64,000 nucleotides of DNA from NCBI GenBank assembly GCA_905147135.1, contig LR990065.1, positions 1,798,001-1,862,000 of the forward strand, given 5' to 3'. Numbering within the stretch: position 1 is the first letter of the stretch; the number at the start of each line of letters is the position of its first letter. The translations under genes and the position numbers were made by a program. Shown here piece by piece: positions 1-12,226 of the stretch. The notes under the pieces are model-generated. The model made no database searches. It saw only the letters and a program-made list of their open reading frames with translations, and was not told the origin of the DNA. The stretch comes from Blastobasis lacticolella (lineage: Eukaryota > Arthropoda > Insecta > Lepidoptera > Blastobasidae).

Positions 1-203
1 ACAGTTCGCAACAAGTCATTCTAGAAATGTATTTTACGCTGGTTAAGTACAGTTGGCCATATTGGACATGCATATAAAACACCACAATTTTGGATGCTGA
101 TAGGAATCCTCTTTTAGTACCTAAATTGGAAAGCGCTTTCCTATAGAAAAGCGGACTCTGCTGAGCGATTTATATTTACGCTTATTATATTTGACTGGCT
201 AAA

Positions 204-377
204 TTCAGAACCAAAAAGCGTGATAGTGGAATGTATTGCTCATAGAATAAGGTCCATTTTTGTATCACCTATATTATGTTTCGTGTCGCTCCGCTTTTCA
301 AAAGCAGTGATACCGAAATGGACCTTATTTTATACTATATTCCATTTTTATTTGCTCTCACGCTTTCTGCTTCTGAA
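204..377. mobile_element. Inverted-repeat MITE (TTCAGAA ends)
   Basis: The two halves are imperfect inverted copies. The left end reads TTCAGAACCAAAAAGCGTGA and the complement of the right end reads TTCAGAAGCAGAAAGCGTGA; both then run into an ATAAGGTCCATTT segment. The element is about 174 bp with no coding capacity. It sits between two similar direct motifs (CACCACAATTTTGGA near 80, CATCACAATTTTGGA near 415). A fragment of the same family lies near 12227-12275. I could not define a target duplication with confidence. Confidence 0.6.
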
Positions 378-627
378 TGAACTGAACTTTTAGACGACGT
401 CTACCTCCAAAAAACATCACAATTTTGGACACTGGTAGGGAACCACACCCGAATCGAATGCAGTACATATTATGAGACCGAATCTACGTTAGTGCCGCAA
501 CCTTTCTTCAAATCGGAACAATTTCGCAAGCACAATACAATATAAACACTATGTAACAATCACAGAGCAGAAAAGGTAGACAACGTTCCAAGCTTTTTGG
601 AAGCTTGTGCTTCTTATACATAGAAAA

Positions 628-704
628 AGCTTTATGCCAATTAGGTAACATACAAAATAAAGACAACTCGTTTTTTTTGGTTCGTATCTAATTGGCATAA
701 AGCT
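628..704. repeat. Perfect 17-bp inverted repeat downstream of gene A
   Basis: AGCTTTATGCCAATTAG at 628-644 is repeated exactly as its complement at 688-704, around a 43-nt loop. It lies about 215 bp past the stop codon of gene A on that gene's strand, so it could be in its 3' UTR or simply be a small foldback element. The stretches 382-627 and 705-920 hold nothing else I recognise. Confidence 0.6.
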
Positions 705-920
705 CATTTTGCTATGAATGAGGAACGCGAGGAAAGATGGCGCCACTAGCGAATAAGGTCCGCTGTCAAAATATGTAGCGCGCTATTGGCCAGAATCAAA
801 CGCTGTAAGTTGACAGTTGGATTTCAGCCAATTGGACGTTATTTTTACAGTGACAAGACCTCGACAGTGGCGCCCACTGGTGAGCACAAAAACTGTTGCC
901 GTCTGAACATAGAAATAATT

Positions 921-3900
921 CTATGACTTTGTACCATTATCCACATTTGTAATACTATGACAAGATACACAACCATCTTTGTTCTGATGATTTTCAGATT
1001 TTCTTAAACAGTAGGGACAGTCGTCTTTGTCGAATATACAAGAACATGTTAAACAATACTTAATTTTGTCACTATTCCGGACGTCAATAGTTTTTTTTGA
1101 CACAGTGTCGCATTTATCACAATTGTTACGAGTGTTTCTATCTGTTTCACTAATGCTCACAGTTGTATCTTCACTTTTAATTTCATGATTTAGCCTATTA
1201 TCTTCTTCAGGATACAGTACAGGCGCGGTTATAGTTTCAGGTACAGCTTTCGGTCGTTTCAGATATGTGTTCTTGTATTTCTTGTAGAACGTGTCCAGTG
1301 TACTTTTGGCTCCATCATTTTTCGAATTGACACCATCACTTCTATCTTTCTCAACACTTGAATTTGTACTTGCATTGGGCGGAAAATTTAACGTGTCAGC
1401 TGTATTGTCTTTGTTGTAAATAGGGAATTTGTCCTGACATATTGTTTTGTACACTGCCATGATATCGGCTTTGTCTTTCAAAAGGCTTCGGTTACTACTT
1501 TTAGTAATACCTGTAGCTTTTCTAGTTTTGGTATCAGGTTTGGTATTTTCTGTTGAAATAGTCTCATCTGAATTAGATTGTGGAACAGATGAAACTGTAT
1601 TGGACTCTATTTGCAATTCATCTGCAACTGCATGTTGAATTGGGAGCCCTTGTGGTCCAAATGTGGTTACTTTCTTTCTATTCTTATTTGATTTCTTCAT
1701 TTTACTTGATTTTGAGGATTTAATTTTATCGCTTTTCGATTTATCTGCGGGTATCGACTGTCTATTTAATAATACTACTTTATTTAGTGCTTCTGCTATG
1801 CTATAACGAGTAATACTATCTACGTCATCTTTTTGAGATTCACAGTCAATAGCGTCTCCTTTTTTGTTTTCTACACTTGATTTAGCATTTTCCTCATACA
1901 TTTTAGTGTTTCGTCTGAAGTCCGTCTCGATTGGGATATCTATATTCTCCAACTCATCCAGAAACTCATCTTTAAGTGACAAGAAAGCTTCATCACTCTC
2001 TGTACTTTCTGATAGTCTACTATCATTTTTAATTTCATCAATATCTTTGTAATTATTCTGGATCATCCTGCCTTCGTTATGTTTACATGAACCAGTATTA
2101 CTATCATCAGTTTTAATATTTTTGATACATCCAAGTACATTTTCCAATTTAGTTCGCTTATTCATGAACTTTTCGTCCATATTTTTTGAATTAAACATCT
2201 TACTGTCATTTAGAACTACTGTTAAATTTTCCTCATCTGCCAAAGTGTTTTCACTTGAGAGCAATGTCTTGTGAGTAATTTCTTCAGGCTGTGGCGATTT
2301 TGTGAATAGGGGTTCTGTAAAAAAGAATATTAGATATAAAATATATTGAAGACCCATAGGTTACATCCTATAGTACAGTATGACAGCCTCTTAAACTTGA
2401 TTACCTTTAAAATTCTTATAACTTTTTATCTGGTCAAGTTCCCCCATTAACAGGGTTCCGGAGGTCAGATAGCAGTTGTGAGTGAGTACCACGCCCACGA
2501 GGGCCTGGGGTCCGCCTTGGCCATGATACAGGATGTATTAGATCAGATAATTACAGTGGAGCGACTGCCTTCTGAATTCAGTGACCTTGCTACCAGGAGT
2601 ACCCGACCAGATTGCAACTTGGCTACACATTCAGTCGCCTAAATGTGCAGGTTTCATCACGATATTTTTCCTTCATGTGCCGTAAGAGCATCGGTTAGCA
2701 TTCAACTAATGTAAATAATCCAGAAAAGAGTCATTGGTACATGGCCGTAGTGGGATACGTACCAGGTACCTCTCGATTACGAGTCGGATACCTTAACCAC
2801 TCGGCCACCGACGCTCCTTAATTACAAACAAATAATTGCCATGCAGTGGCGTAGCGTGCCGTCCGGGGGCCCCGTATCAATAATTGTGTAGGGGCTCCCC
2901 TAGCAAAATCCCCTTACTACGGGGGGTACTAATGAGTAACATACATTCTAGTCTCAGCTTAAGTCAATAAATGGACTAGCCTAGCGCGCTCTACATTTGT
3001 GTGACAATAGACTCTAAAAGTCGGGTCCACGAGGCTAGGTAGGGCTCGAAATTTTTGATATATTGGCCCTTGACTTTGCGATATTAAAACCTTGCATTAT
3101 TATGAACGAGCGAGCGCAGCGAGCTCGAAATTTTGGTATATATACATTAAAACATTGCGCGTTTGCGTTGAAAAATACCGTAAAATCAGCAATATCGAAA
3201 TCGGGCTATCTCGAATTTTTTTAGGAGATTGTATAGTAAAATTAAGTTTGCGAACAATTAATGAGCGAGTGTAGCGCGCTCTGAATTTCTGAAATGTTGG
3301 CTATTAAAACCTTTTATTATTTACTTAACAACAGTCAAATTCAAAGGTTGAGGGTGTGTGAGCCAAGACGATTATGCGTGTGAGCGTGTGGGCCAAGATT
3401 ATTATGAGCCTGATCCACATGACCCATTTAGAAAAGAACGGAGTTCTGCCTTTGGTGCTACCAATAATGCTGAAAATATGAAATTATCAAAACTATTGTA
3501 ATTTTTGACTTCTGATGGGTGCGCATTTTATACAATTTCAATGAAGTAATGAGTGAGTAATGGCCGTGTGGTGTCCGGCAGAGTAGAATAGCACCAACCC
3601 CTTACACTCATGGGTGTCGTACAAGGCGACTAATGTTTTCGAGGCAAAAGATCAAGAGTCTCCGTAGTCTGGAAAATCGGCAGCAGCATTTTCCATTGTT
3701 ATATTTAAACCCGCCTGCCAAGCGTGGAGATTATGGCAATAACCACCCCTTTCGTGGGAGAGGCCCTAAGTCCTACAGTGATGATGAATGAGTGAGTGCG
3801 CGTGGAGGGCCGTAAGTTATGTTGTTTTTTTCAAGAAAAATGTTAATTATCTCTTAAACGAAAGGTGAATAAAAACGGATTGTATCACTTGATTTCATTT

Positions 3901-6615
3901 GCTATTTTGGCGGAGGGAGCCCCCGACCCTGGTCTGAAATTCTCTATTAAATATATTTTTTTCAAGAAATAAAGAAGAGTTTTACTGAGTTTAAGACATA
4001 ACGTGTTTTGCTTATATACATTTGGGGGCCCCTATAGCCCGGGGGCCCCATATAATTGATACGGCAGATACGGCGGTAGCTACGCCCCTGTTGCCATGCC
4101 AAAATCTCCAAGCATTATGTTTAAGCAAGATATTTACTTCTGCAATACTTTGAAGTGGAATATCTCAGTTAAACAGCACAGTAGGAGATTTTGCCAAAGG
4201 AAAGTGTTTACTTAAAATTTTGTCCTCTATCGATATGCAAAGTTTCAGGACAATCAACTAAAAAACATAAAGAGTAGGTAGGTATCCCAAACATTTTCTC
4301 ACACCTTTACTCACTTTTGATTTACTGTAAACTGATGATAAATTATGTAAGTACAACAGTGAACTATGTTGAGTTGTTATTGTAATATGTCCAGCAGTGG
4401 GCATATAATTAATTATATTAAGCTGTCGCTGGGTTTAGTAGCAAAATGGTTCCAGACCTAAAGTCGATTCACATTGTCCTATGGCCACAGACTAATGTAT
4501 GTAAATCTTTGCTCATGGTCCTTTTACCAGGTTGCCAATGCCCATTGGCACATTAACTATTGAATGATCTAGTAATATTAGGATCAAACCCGTAGAAAAT
4601 GTGTTTGACAAATTAATAATATGCTAGACAATTTACCCAGACGCAAGAAAATCATTACATTCTGTGTCCAACCAATTTTCTATTGAGTGAATCCATCAAT
4701 GTAAAAAATCAAAATAATTATTAGTAATGATTTGTTGAATGTTTTAAGTGGTTATTTGCTTGCAAAACTAAAGCAAAATTAGTGACCCATGGAGTAAATT
4801 CACATCCGTTCTTTTGTTTTGATAGACGTCTTGAACATTTTGCTGTGCGATATTTGTTATCGATGGAAAATTAATTTGGAGTTTGATCCATTTTCTTTTA
4901 TATGGGTACAGTTACCAACCTTCAATATATTGAGCATCTGGGGGGTCTTCCCACCACACTGGGCTAGGGCATGTCAATATCTCTAAAAAGTCTTCATCGT
5001 CCAGGTCCAAATCTGCTTTCTCGATCAGATCAAAGATGGATAACTCGTTATCTTTGTACATAGTTGACATGTCAGATATACCTGGAATCAATATTAATAA
5101 TACATATAATATAATATATAAGTTTCATTGCAGGCATTAAAAAACCCATAAATTAATACAATTACAGTCAGATACACAGTAAATATTATTTGGAACGGCA
5201 TTAATGACAGCGACACAGTGAAAACAAATGCTGTTGTTACCGTACACTAGTGGTTAATGTATATTTTTTTTTGTTTCAATAAAGATTTATTTATATACAG
5301 TCAAAAATATATACATAATTAACATGTAAAAGGTGTAAATTAGTCAAAAAACTTAATATTAATTGCAAATGAAATAGCTATATCATACTATTTGTCACAT
5401 ATTGAATCAGTATCCTTTTGGAAACACAATAATCTTATCTTACATACTCATTGTTGAATATTTCTATATGGTTAATATGAAGTTCAGTAAGTTAATCTTG
5501 AATGTACCTACATTGAATTAAAATTTGGATTCTGAATCTGAAACATACACTTTTTTTTGTCAATTCTTCCTACATTTCTAAAAAAATAGCATGAGTTGCA
5601 AGTTATTACTTGCTAACAGATCTATACTTGTTAATAGAGATAGTAAGATACAGGCTTATTAGTTGTTTTTATAGCATTAAAGTGGCAAGGTATGATAGGA
5701 AAGTTACCCCCTGCATGGAGATTATGGCTATACAAAAGTCCATAATACCAGCATCATATTTGCACACATGCCTTTCAGTACTATGAATTTTACAATAAGT
5801 TTCTGTGTACATTGTTTATTTTACAGTCACACACTATAAAATAAACAATAATTACTATCTTTCTTACTTTTCTTTCATTGTGGACTGTTACAGGCTGTTA
5901 ACGTGTGATGTGGTGTGATAAAATGATAATCAATTACAATAACATTATATTTTTTCCCACTATCTAAGCTTAGAGCAACATGGCCAGTGATTGTGTTTGC
6001 TGGTGGCCTGTGTTACTCTAAGTATCTAAATGAATAGAGCAAAGTGGCCGTCTAGTATCTGCCTACCCCACCTGTATGGTGTATACATATATGTATATTA
6101 ATTAATAATATATTAGCCTGTATCATTCCACTGCTGGGCAAAGGCCGCCCAAAGTATCTAAATGAACTTACCTTTTTGTGGGACTGCCTTTTTCCTTTTG
6201 CTACCAATTAGTTTCATATCATGCTTAGGTTTCAGTACAATTTTACTATGTATTATTCTTCTTTTTAATTTGTCCGGATAAAACTCCAACTTCTCCACAT
6301 TAACTTCGGATAGCTTTTGTTTCTTTGGAGTTATTTTTACTGGTGATTTTTGTACGTTTTTAACTTTCTTCGGTGAAATCTTTGTAGGGACTGGCTTGTT
6401 TGCTGTTTTCTGTGCCTTTACTGGACTTTTTAGAAGACTCCTCTGAACGGTTGGGCTCTTTAGCCTTTGTGTCATTTCATTTATTTTCTTAGTACTGATC
6501 TCTTTATTACGCAGCTGCCGTTTCAACATAGCTGATTTATGTCGTGTGATGATGGTTTCCATTGGTGGCAGTCTGGGAGATTCCTTCTTAGACATATTCA
6601 ATTTTGAGATGGTAT
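921..6615 (-). CDS. Gene A: uncharacterised basic/cysteine-rich protein, 659 aa, three exons
   Basis: I read three exons on the minus strand: 6615..6172 (start codon at 6595, after a TTTACTTTGCAG acceptor and 20 nt of 5' UTR), 5081..4920 and 2314..921 (TAG stop). Donors are GTAAGT and GTTGGT; acceptors end TTCCAG and TTTTTTACAG. Both junctions are phase 1 and keep one open frame of 1980 nt. The alternative GTAACT donor after exon 2 would create a stop. The first 140 residues are highly basic with repeated SP-K motifs (KSPVK, SPKKVK), as in chromatin-associated proteins. Exon 2 is acidic and ends in a tryptophan-rich PVWWEDPP segment. The long third exon is Ser/Asp/Lys-rich and disordered-looking. 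The last 65 residues hold CDKC, CLTCSC, CPYC and CVSC, a likely metal-binding cluster. I see no signal peptide or membrane segment. A noncoding first exon may end at a GTAAGT near 7165. I do not recognise the family; nuclear location is inference. The second intron is filled by SINE-B and a hAT element. Confidence 0.8.
2488..2818 (-). mobile_element. SINE-B copy in intron 2 of gene A
   Basis: Read on the minus strand, this begins GGAGCGTCGGTGGCCGAGTG, a Ser/Leu-tRNA-like head (box A-like GGCCGAGTGG, degenerate box B), then the family body with TTTCTGGATTATTTACATTAG, CTTACGGCACATG and the CAGATTGGATCATGG-like region, degraded here. It is a diverged copy of a family with about 15 members in the window. 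Confidence 0.75.
2844..4090. mobile_element. hAT-type non-autonomous element, 8-bp TSD
   Basis: The ends are CAGTGGCGTAGC at 2844 and, as complement, CAGGGGCGTAGC at 4090, typical of hAT termini. The element is flanked by an exact 8-bp duplication, TTGCCATG at 2836-2843 and 4091-4098. Subterminal GGGGGCCCC stretches occur at both ends. The body (about 3036-3330) has the repeated phrase GAGCGAGCGCAGCGAGCTCG followed by AAATTTTTGGTATAT. The element is 1247 bp including a nested SINE-A. It has no transposase frame, so it depends on an enzyme made elsewhere. Confidence 0.85.
3559..3786 (+). mobile_element. SINE-A copy nested in the hAT element
   Basis: It starts GGCCGTGTGGTGTCCGGCAG and ends in GTGATGATG. 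It is flanked by an 11-bp direct duplication AATGAGTGAGT (3548-3558 and 3787-3797), which shows retroposition into the hAT body. This copy lacks the ACTGCGATCTCC segment and part of the 3' end. Confidence 0.85.
5160..5295 (+). repeat. LINE 3'-UTR-like repeat in intron 1 of gene A
   Basis: The GACAGCGACACAGTGAAAAC..GTTACCGTACACTAGTGG sequence, followed by a T-run and AATAAAGATTTATT, recurs inverted at 59220-59345. It looks like the 3' end of a retroelement. The rest of intron 1 (5300-6110) is AT-rich with nothing I recognise. A short retroelement-tail fragment (CCACTGCTGGGCAAAGGCC) lies at 6113-6152. Confidence 0.5.
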
Positions 6616-8009
6616 CTGCAAAGTAAACAACAAAGGTTAATAATATCAGTTTGCTATTATAATTCAATAATAATGCGTACGTTTTTACATCAGAAAATAA
6701 CACATTTTCTAAATGAAAGGCACAATGGTTACATTGTGATTTACATTTATGTGTATGCCTAAAAACTTATACCTAGCATGTAAGCAAACGAGTTTAAATA
6801 GATAAAGATAAAAACGACTTAGACGTATAACGAAAAAAATATATATGCAATGTGAAGTTGTCTTTTTGTACTGAAGCTTATATTACAGCAATAAACAATT
6901 GATATAATCGGACTAACTAAAGTTGTTTCTGCTGATCATACGAAGTAGGCACTCAAACAATCTTTACAGTTACAAATTCTGTAGCAGGTAATTGCGAGAT
7001 AGAAGTGGAAGAGATGTCTATAAATAACACGGTTGCTATTGTATTTACTTAATTTAGCGACATAATTGTGGCCATAGGGCTAGGAAAAACAAAATTCCAT
7101 AACGACTATTGCAAGGACGGTATTTCCGTCTAAAATAAGGCGTGCGACTTACACTAGGGACTTACTTGATTGGACTTCTTCGTAAGCGTAGATCAAAACA
7201 ATGAACAGCTAGGTCGAATTCTATATATGACGAAACATTATATTGAGTCTCTTCTAGTACCTATAGCAATAGGACAACGTAAAAACTGAAATAAATAGCA
7301 CAACACGCAACAGCCAAAACGCATTCTATCTGTCCTTCCTTCCAAGAACCAAACATCACGCACTCATGACTTTTTGATCGAACCGATATAGAACCTTGTC
7401 ATTGTAACTTTAGTACAAGTCATATTAACTATTATTTAACAATTTTATGAGCTTACGCTGATATAAAAAATGTTTATTATCATAATTATAGTAGAACTTG
7501 ATGTCTGATTAGTACCAGCATCTTAAATATTCTTCTGTTATGTTTTTATGAGTTAGTTGAATAGGTTAGTGAGCAGGTATTTTGTGTTATTTATTATTCA
7601 TCACCCGTCACGGAACTTGCGTTATCTTAATTTTTAATTAGGTATCTTGAAAAGCTACTATAATTTGTCCAACTTTAAAGTTAAGTATTATACATTTTTA
7701 TTTCAAGTTAACATTATAACTGTTTTCACATTTTCCCGTATTTAAGGTAATATTGTAAAATTGTCAATAAAACTGAAACTTGTGTCTATGATATTGACGG
7801 CCCGACTTTTTTGATCATGGCTTTTCGTCCATAGAGTAAGTAAAGGAATCACGGAAGCTGTCAATCTGACAATCCATCCATCAAATCAAACCAAGACAAT
7901 CCATCCGTCCCGTCCGTTTCATTTTGTTGTTCTTTCATTTCGTTTGTTTTTATCTCCATTTGTTTCCTATTTTAGAAGATACAAGTAATTAGACACACTA
8001 AAGTAGAAA
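6616..8009. other. Divergent intergenic region between genes A and B
   Basis: Gene A is transcribed leftward and gene B rightward from this 1.4-kb interval, which must hold the 5' UTRs and promoters of both. Part of it is probably a 5'-UTR intron of gene A. I see no TATA box I would defend and no mobile element. Confidence 0.4.
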
Positions 8010-9372
8010 ATGAACACTACTCTAAAAAACCATTGCGATATATGTAACAAAACAATCCTTGGTAGTTCATACAAGTTTAAATCGCATATGTATCAACACA
8101 AATCTGTGAAGTCGCGTTTCAAATGTCCCTATTGCTCAAAAGAGTACTACAGAACGGATCAGTACGCTAAGCACGTTAGCATGCACACTGGTAAGTCACC
8201 GAACATCCAGTGGAGTTTCTTACGTTCGTTGTTATTTATCTTTCACACACACGTAGCCTGTAACAGTCCACTGCTGGACTTGAGACTGCTCCACAAAATA
8301 TCCTTTGATTTCGAAATACCCACGACCGTTGATGAAATTGTTAATTGAAAGTGTAGCAAATGGCGCGCAGAAAAAGAAAACGTCAACTTTTCGGATGTAG
8401 AAATTGTATTTATTTATTTGGAGACTTGCAGCTATTCTTACAAACTGAAATCTATACACTCCCTTGTTTATAAAAGAAAAAAAAATTGTGTCAGTACTAC
8501 CTGGGTGACAGCCATGCACGGGATGACAGAGCTATGCTCAGGGTGGCACTGCTATGCTCGATCGACAGAGCTATGCTCAGGTGTACAGAGCTTCCCAAGC
8601 ACTTTTTAAAATTAAAGATTATGATAAATCCCTTTGTTGGTCTCAAAGATGCATAACTTGTAATTTTCATAATAACCGTTAGAGAAGCTGTTTCTGACAA
8701 AACCAACTATTTATATTAGAATATGTAATAACTTTGATTCTAGGCATTGCGAAGAACAAGAAAGACTACATTTGCGATTACTGTGCTAGAGGGTTTGCAG
8801 AGAAACGTAACCTGATCTTTCACTTGAAGATCCACGATGACCAATATTTCTTCAAATACCAGTGCATGGCCTGTGGCGTAAACTACTGCGAGGAGCGTCT
8901 ACTTAAATATCACATCAGAAAGACGCACTTCAATCTACATGAAAAGAAAAACAAACACTTAAAGAAACAATTGAATGAGACGTGGGTTGAAAGAGTGAAG
9001 GAATCTGAAGTATGCGTTGAAATGACCAAAGTGACCGACAATGTTATTAGTATAAAAAAAGTTGATACAATAAAAAAAGAGGCAGATAAACAAGAAAAGA
9101 AGGTAGAACAAGAAGATACGGATGGTAAGACTAAATTTAATCAGTACATGAACTCTGTATTTGCCCATAAAGATTGTTCTCAGTACTCTAAGGCGACTTG
9201 CGATTATTGCAAGAAGGAGATGTTAAAGAAAAGTCTTTTGAATCATATTCGAGAGAGACATTTGAAACTGAAAGGTTTCAAATGTCAAGATTGCAAGGTA
9301 TCTTTTAGTAGGCATTATCAACTAGTTGACCATATTTGTGGTAAAACGAAATACAGCAGAAGACGTTTATAA
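8010..9372 (+). CDS. Gene B: C2H2 zinc-finger protein, 269 aa, two exons
   Basis: Exon 1 is 8010..8190 with donor GTAAGT at 8191. Exon 2 is 8744..9372 after the acceptor TTGATTCTAG, ending in TAA. Both sides of the junction are phase 1 and the glycine codon it splits keeps the frame open (810 nt). Residues 9-30 and 39-59 form two C2H2 fingers in exon 1. Exon 2 adds C71/C74/H87/H91, C101/C104/H117/H122, a charged linker of about 60 Lys/Glu-rich residues, a fifth finger (CDYC..HIRERH) and a degenerate sixth (CQDC..HICGKTK). Tandem C2H2 fingers of this kind bind DNA, so a nuclear transcriptional regulator is the likely role; its targets are unknown. AATAAA at 9529-9534 is a plausible polyadenylation signal. 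The 553-bp intron contains a SINE-A-like scrap near 8250 and short direct repeats of GAGCTATGCTCAG at 8527-8590. Confidence 0.85.
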
Positions 9373-9528
9373 TTATTAATGCAAACCTCTACGTGCTTCC
9401 CGTATAACTGGAGTTTCCACTGTAGCAAATATAATACTCTATTTTTGTATTTAGTTTTTAATCAAGCCAATTTGGCTAGTCGTTTTTTTTTTCTTGAACC
9501 ACTGGTTTAGTTTATATCAAAAACAAAA

Positions 9529-9534
9529 ATAAAA
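9529..9534 (+). other. Candidate poly(A) signal of gene B
   Basis: AATAAA lies about 160 bp past the stop codon of gene B. Downstream to about 10075 I see only AT-rich DNA and a short GC-rich patch (9960-10075) that I cannot assign. Confidence 0.4.
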
Positions 9535-10075
9535 CACTGTTATGTCTAAATATAATAGTGTACCTACTACATAGTGGGTAAGAACTATATGAATTGCCCT
9601 TGTAAACCATAAAAGATGCATGTTTTATCTAACTTTTACTGGACTGTATATTAATACAATTCATTAGGATTACCATGGCACTAAGTGGCATGCTGTGCAA
9701 GTTCTTAACCATTCATACTGTTAATCAGTGCTTATAATTTACTCTATCCAGTATTTAGTTTTTTCAGTATTTGTATTAATACTAGCAATGTAGAAGTCAT
9801 ATGTTTACATTTGATATTTAGCCATCTTAGGCCACGGGCAGGAAATCAACGGGCACGGGCGGCGCAAATCTATATTTAGGATACAAATAATCTCAGAGTC
9901 AACAGCATTGATCAGGTTGGTTGACCAGATTAGACCTTGGGCAACCTTTACTTATACCCTTTACTTCGTTACCGGGTCTGCGTCGCCGCGCCGCTCCCCG
10001 CGCCTCCGCCCCATAGCCCCGCTCCGCGCTACTTTGCCGCTGACTTCGTGCCCAGGGCCTTACAATGGAGCAGAT

Positions 10076-10236
10076 GTTGCCTGCGAGTGTGTTCCCTGAT
10101 CAAAATATAATCTGGATGCCTTCAAGGCTAGAGTGAATAGGCTGTTCCAAGATGAGCATAGTCTGTCTTCGTCCGCATCGTCACATGCCAACAGGTAAGA
10201 TGGGGGTCAACTGCCTGTATTGACTAATATATAAAA
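10076..10236 (+). mobile_element. Jockey/CR1-like LINE 3' end fragment
   Basis: This matches the 34736-35041 copy from TTGCCTGCGAGTGTGTTCCC through CCTTCAAGGCTAGAGTGAAT to an A-rich tail, encoding the degenerate C-terminus of a non-LTR reverse transcriptase. From 10237 to 11178 I recognise nothing; the DNA is AT-rich. Confidence 0.65.
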
Positions 10237-11178
10237 AAGTAAGCCCCTCACTTTTCAAGTAGTACTTAAACATCAATCTTCCTCACTCAAAATTCATTAT
10301 TTCTGATACACTACAGTCCCAATCTTTCTGGCTTTGAAACTAGATATAATGTTACTAGACAGTGTTTGCAAACTACTGTTGCTCTCAGAACTGAATATAC
10401 TTACTTAATTATAATTATTTTATTATATTGATAGTTTACGACCTAAAAAATCTATTTTTACATATAACAAACATGGAATGACTAAAGCATGCTACGGTAC
10501 ATGTAAATCAAGGTAGATACTATGAAACCTAGATATTATTTATATATTGTTGTGACAAAATGAGAGAGATCTAAATGAAAAGTGCTTAAGTATATTATAT
10601 CATAATATAGGTTAAGATAGGATAAGTTGAGTGTACTGTGCCTTAATATAGAATCTATAGTGCCTTAAATTTAAATGTCGTCTTCCTGTTGATAGATATA
10701 CTATACTTCAAAATTATTTTTGTATATAGGTTATTAAATAAAAATAGAACTTATAAAGTTTATATACAGTTTTAGACCTATTGCATGACAGAAATACAGT
10801 GAACATAATATTTTTATAAAGATATGTATTTTTTCATATTGACTACGGCTGCTAAGGCAACAAATAAATTGCACAAGTTTCAAGACTGACAATGTGCGAG
10901 TCCCTTTACTTTTAAAATTATGACAATGAGAAAGTTTCTTACATTTAAAATGAAGGTGTTATTTTAAATTATAGTTACGATGGGACACGTTAACGAAAAT
11001 TAAGTAAGTTGAAAATGATTTTATTTCTGTTCTAAGAGATTGAAGGAATCTCTTTTACAATTACTATGTTATAGTTTATTTAGAAATAAGGTTGTTTTTA
11101 TTTTTTTAATCAATGGTAGTTTCTTTGTTACATGTTTAAATAATATGTGCTATGTACATTATTCTCTTCTCTACCTAT

Positions 11179-11453
11179 AATGAGCAGTTTTCCAATAGGT
11201 AGCTAAAGCATTCCTAACCACTCGCTAGATGGCCTACTTATATAATTTTTTTTTACATTTTTTCAAGCTTTATAAGTTATGATTACATTAATAAACTTTT
11301 TATTATTAAGTTTAGTATTAGTTGGCTGCATGACATCACTGCCACAATGATACAGATTTTAAAAAAGTACCAACATTGTGGGAGCGCCATCTATTGATGC
11401 TTTTTGAAACTTACTGACAGTATCTACTGGAACACTGCTCATTACACCATGTG
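11179..11453. mobile_element. AATGAG inverted-repeat MITE
   Basis: The left end AATGAGCAGTTTTCCAATAG and right end TGGAACACTGCTCATT are inverted copies, with GCGCCATCTATTGATG near one end. It is the same family as 27641-28054 and 47398-47795, here internally shortened. Confidence 0.65.
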
Positions 11454-11552
11454 CCTTAATGTAAGTTAAGTTCTACAGAAATATAGTCATATAGAGTTGA
11501 AATACAATGGTTTTTGTTTACATTCATTCTTCAGAATAACTTCTCATCTGTG

Positions 11553-11876
11553 GCTGAGTCATCATCTCGCGCACAAGGACCTGGGATTCGCCTTGACCAT
11601 GATCCAGAAATTGGCAGGTCAGATAATTACAGTGGAGCGACTGCCATCTGACTTCCGTTACCAGGGGAACCTGACCAGATTATGTCATGGTTCCAAATTC
11701 GTTTGCCTGAATTTGCAGGTTTCATCACAATGTGTTCCCTCACCGTAAGAACATCGGTTAGCATTTAACTAAAGTATATAACTCAGAAAAGAGTCATTGG
11801 TACATGGCCGCATTTATCGAACCCGGTACCTCTCGCTTACGAGTCGGATTCCTTAACCATTCGGCCACCGACGCTC
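11553..11876 (-). mobile_element. SINE-B copy
   Basis: On the minus strand it starts GGAGCGTCGGTGGCCGAATG and runs through ACTCTTTTCTGAGTTATATA, CGATGTTCTTACGGTGAGG and the CTCCACTGTAATTATCTGAC region to a GTGCGCGAGATG end. Confidence 0.8.
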
Positions 11877-11936
11877 CCGTCGCTGTGTAAATGTCATTAT
11901 AAACCAAATAGATACCCTTAGGCGCCCACTCCACGA

Positions 11937-12110
11937 GTGAGGGAATCGCAACGAGTCCGCTCTTATATCGGTGGGATTATTCTCGCTGAATCCGCCAGCG
12001 GATCGGGCAAAGTGGAAAAAGCAAGGCAGGAAAGCGGAGCCTGGCAGCAGCCGGGATTGACCGTCCGATTTATGATGATGAATCCGCCAGCAAATCGCCG
12101 CGTGCTTGCA
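11937..12110 (+). mobile_element. RTE-like LINE 3' end fragment
   Basis: GATCGGGCAAAGTGGAAAAA, then AGGCAGGAAAGCGGAGCC and GCCGGGATTGACCG, lead into a GATGATGA end. These match the tail of the better-preserved RTE-like copies at 36180-36512 and 52725-52978. Confidence 0.55.
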
Positions 12111-12226
12111 ATAAGTCGTCGGGAATCGCAACTTGGATATAGGCTACTTTTTATTTCCCTCCTCTGGCAGGCTCGCAAGACATCTGTACAGTAGGCCACG
12201 CGGGCCGAAATCTTGGCGTCAAGGCG

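Noticed and set aside
549..746. 65-codon minus-strand frame
   Set aside because: It spans the perfect inverted repeat, ends without support and has no splice link to gene A.
1447..2052. Plus-strand frames of 62-63 codons
   Set aside because: Antisense shadows of gene A exon 3.
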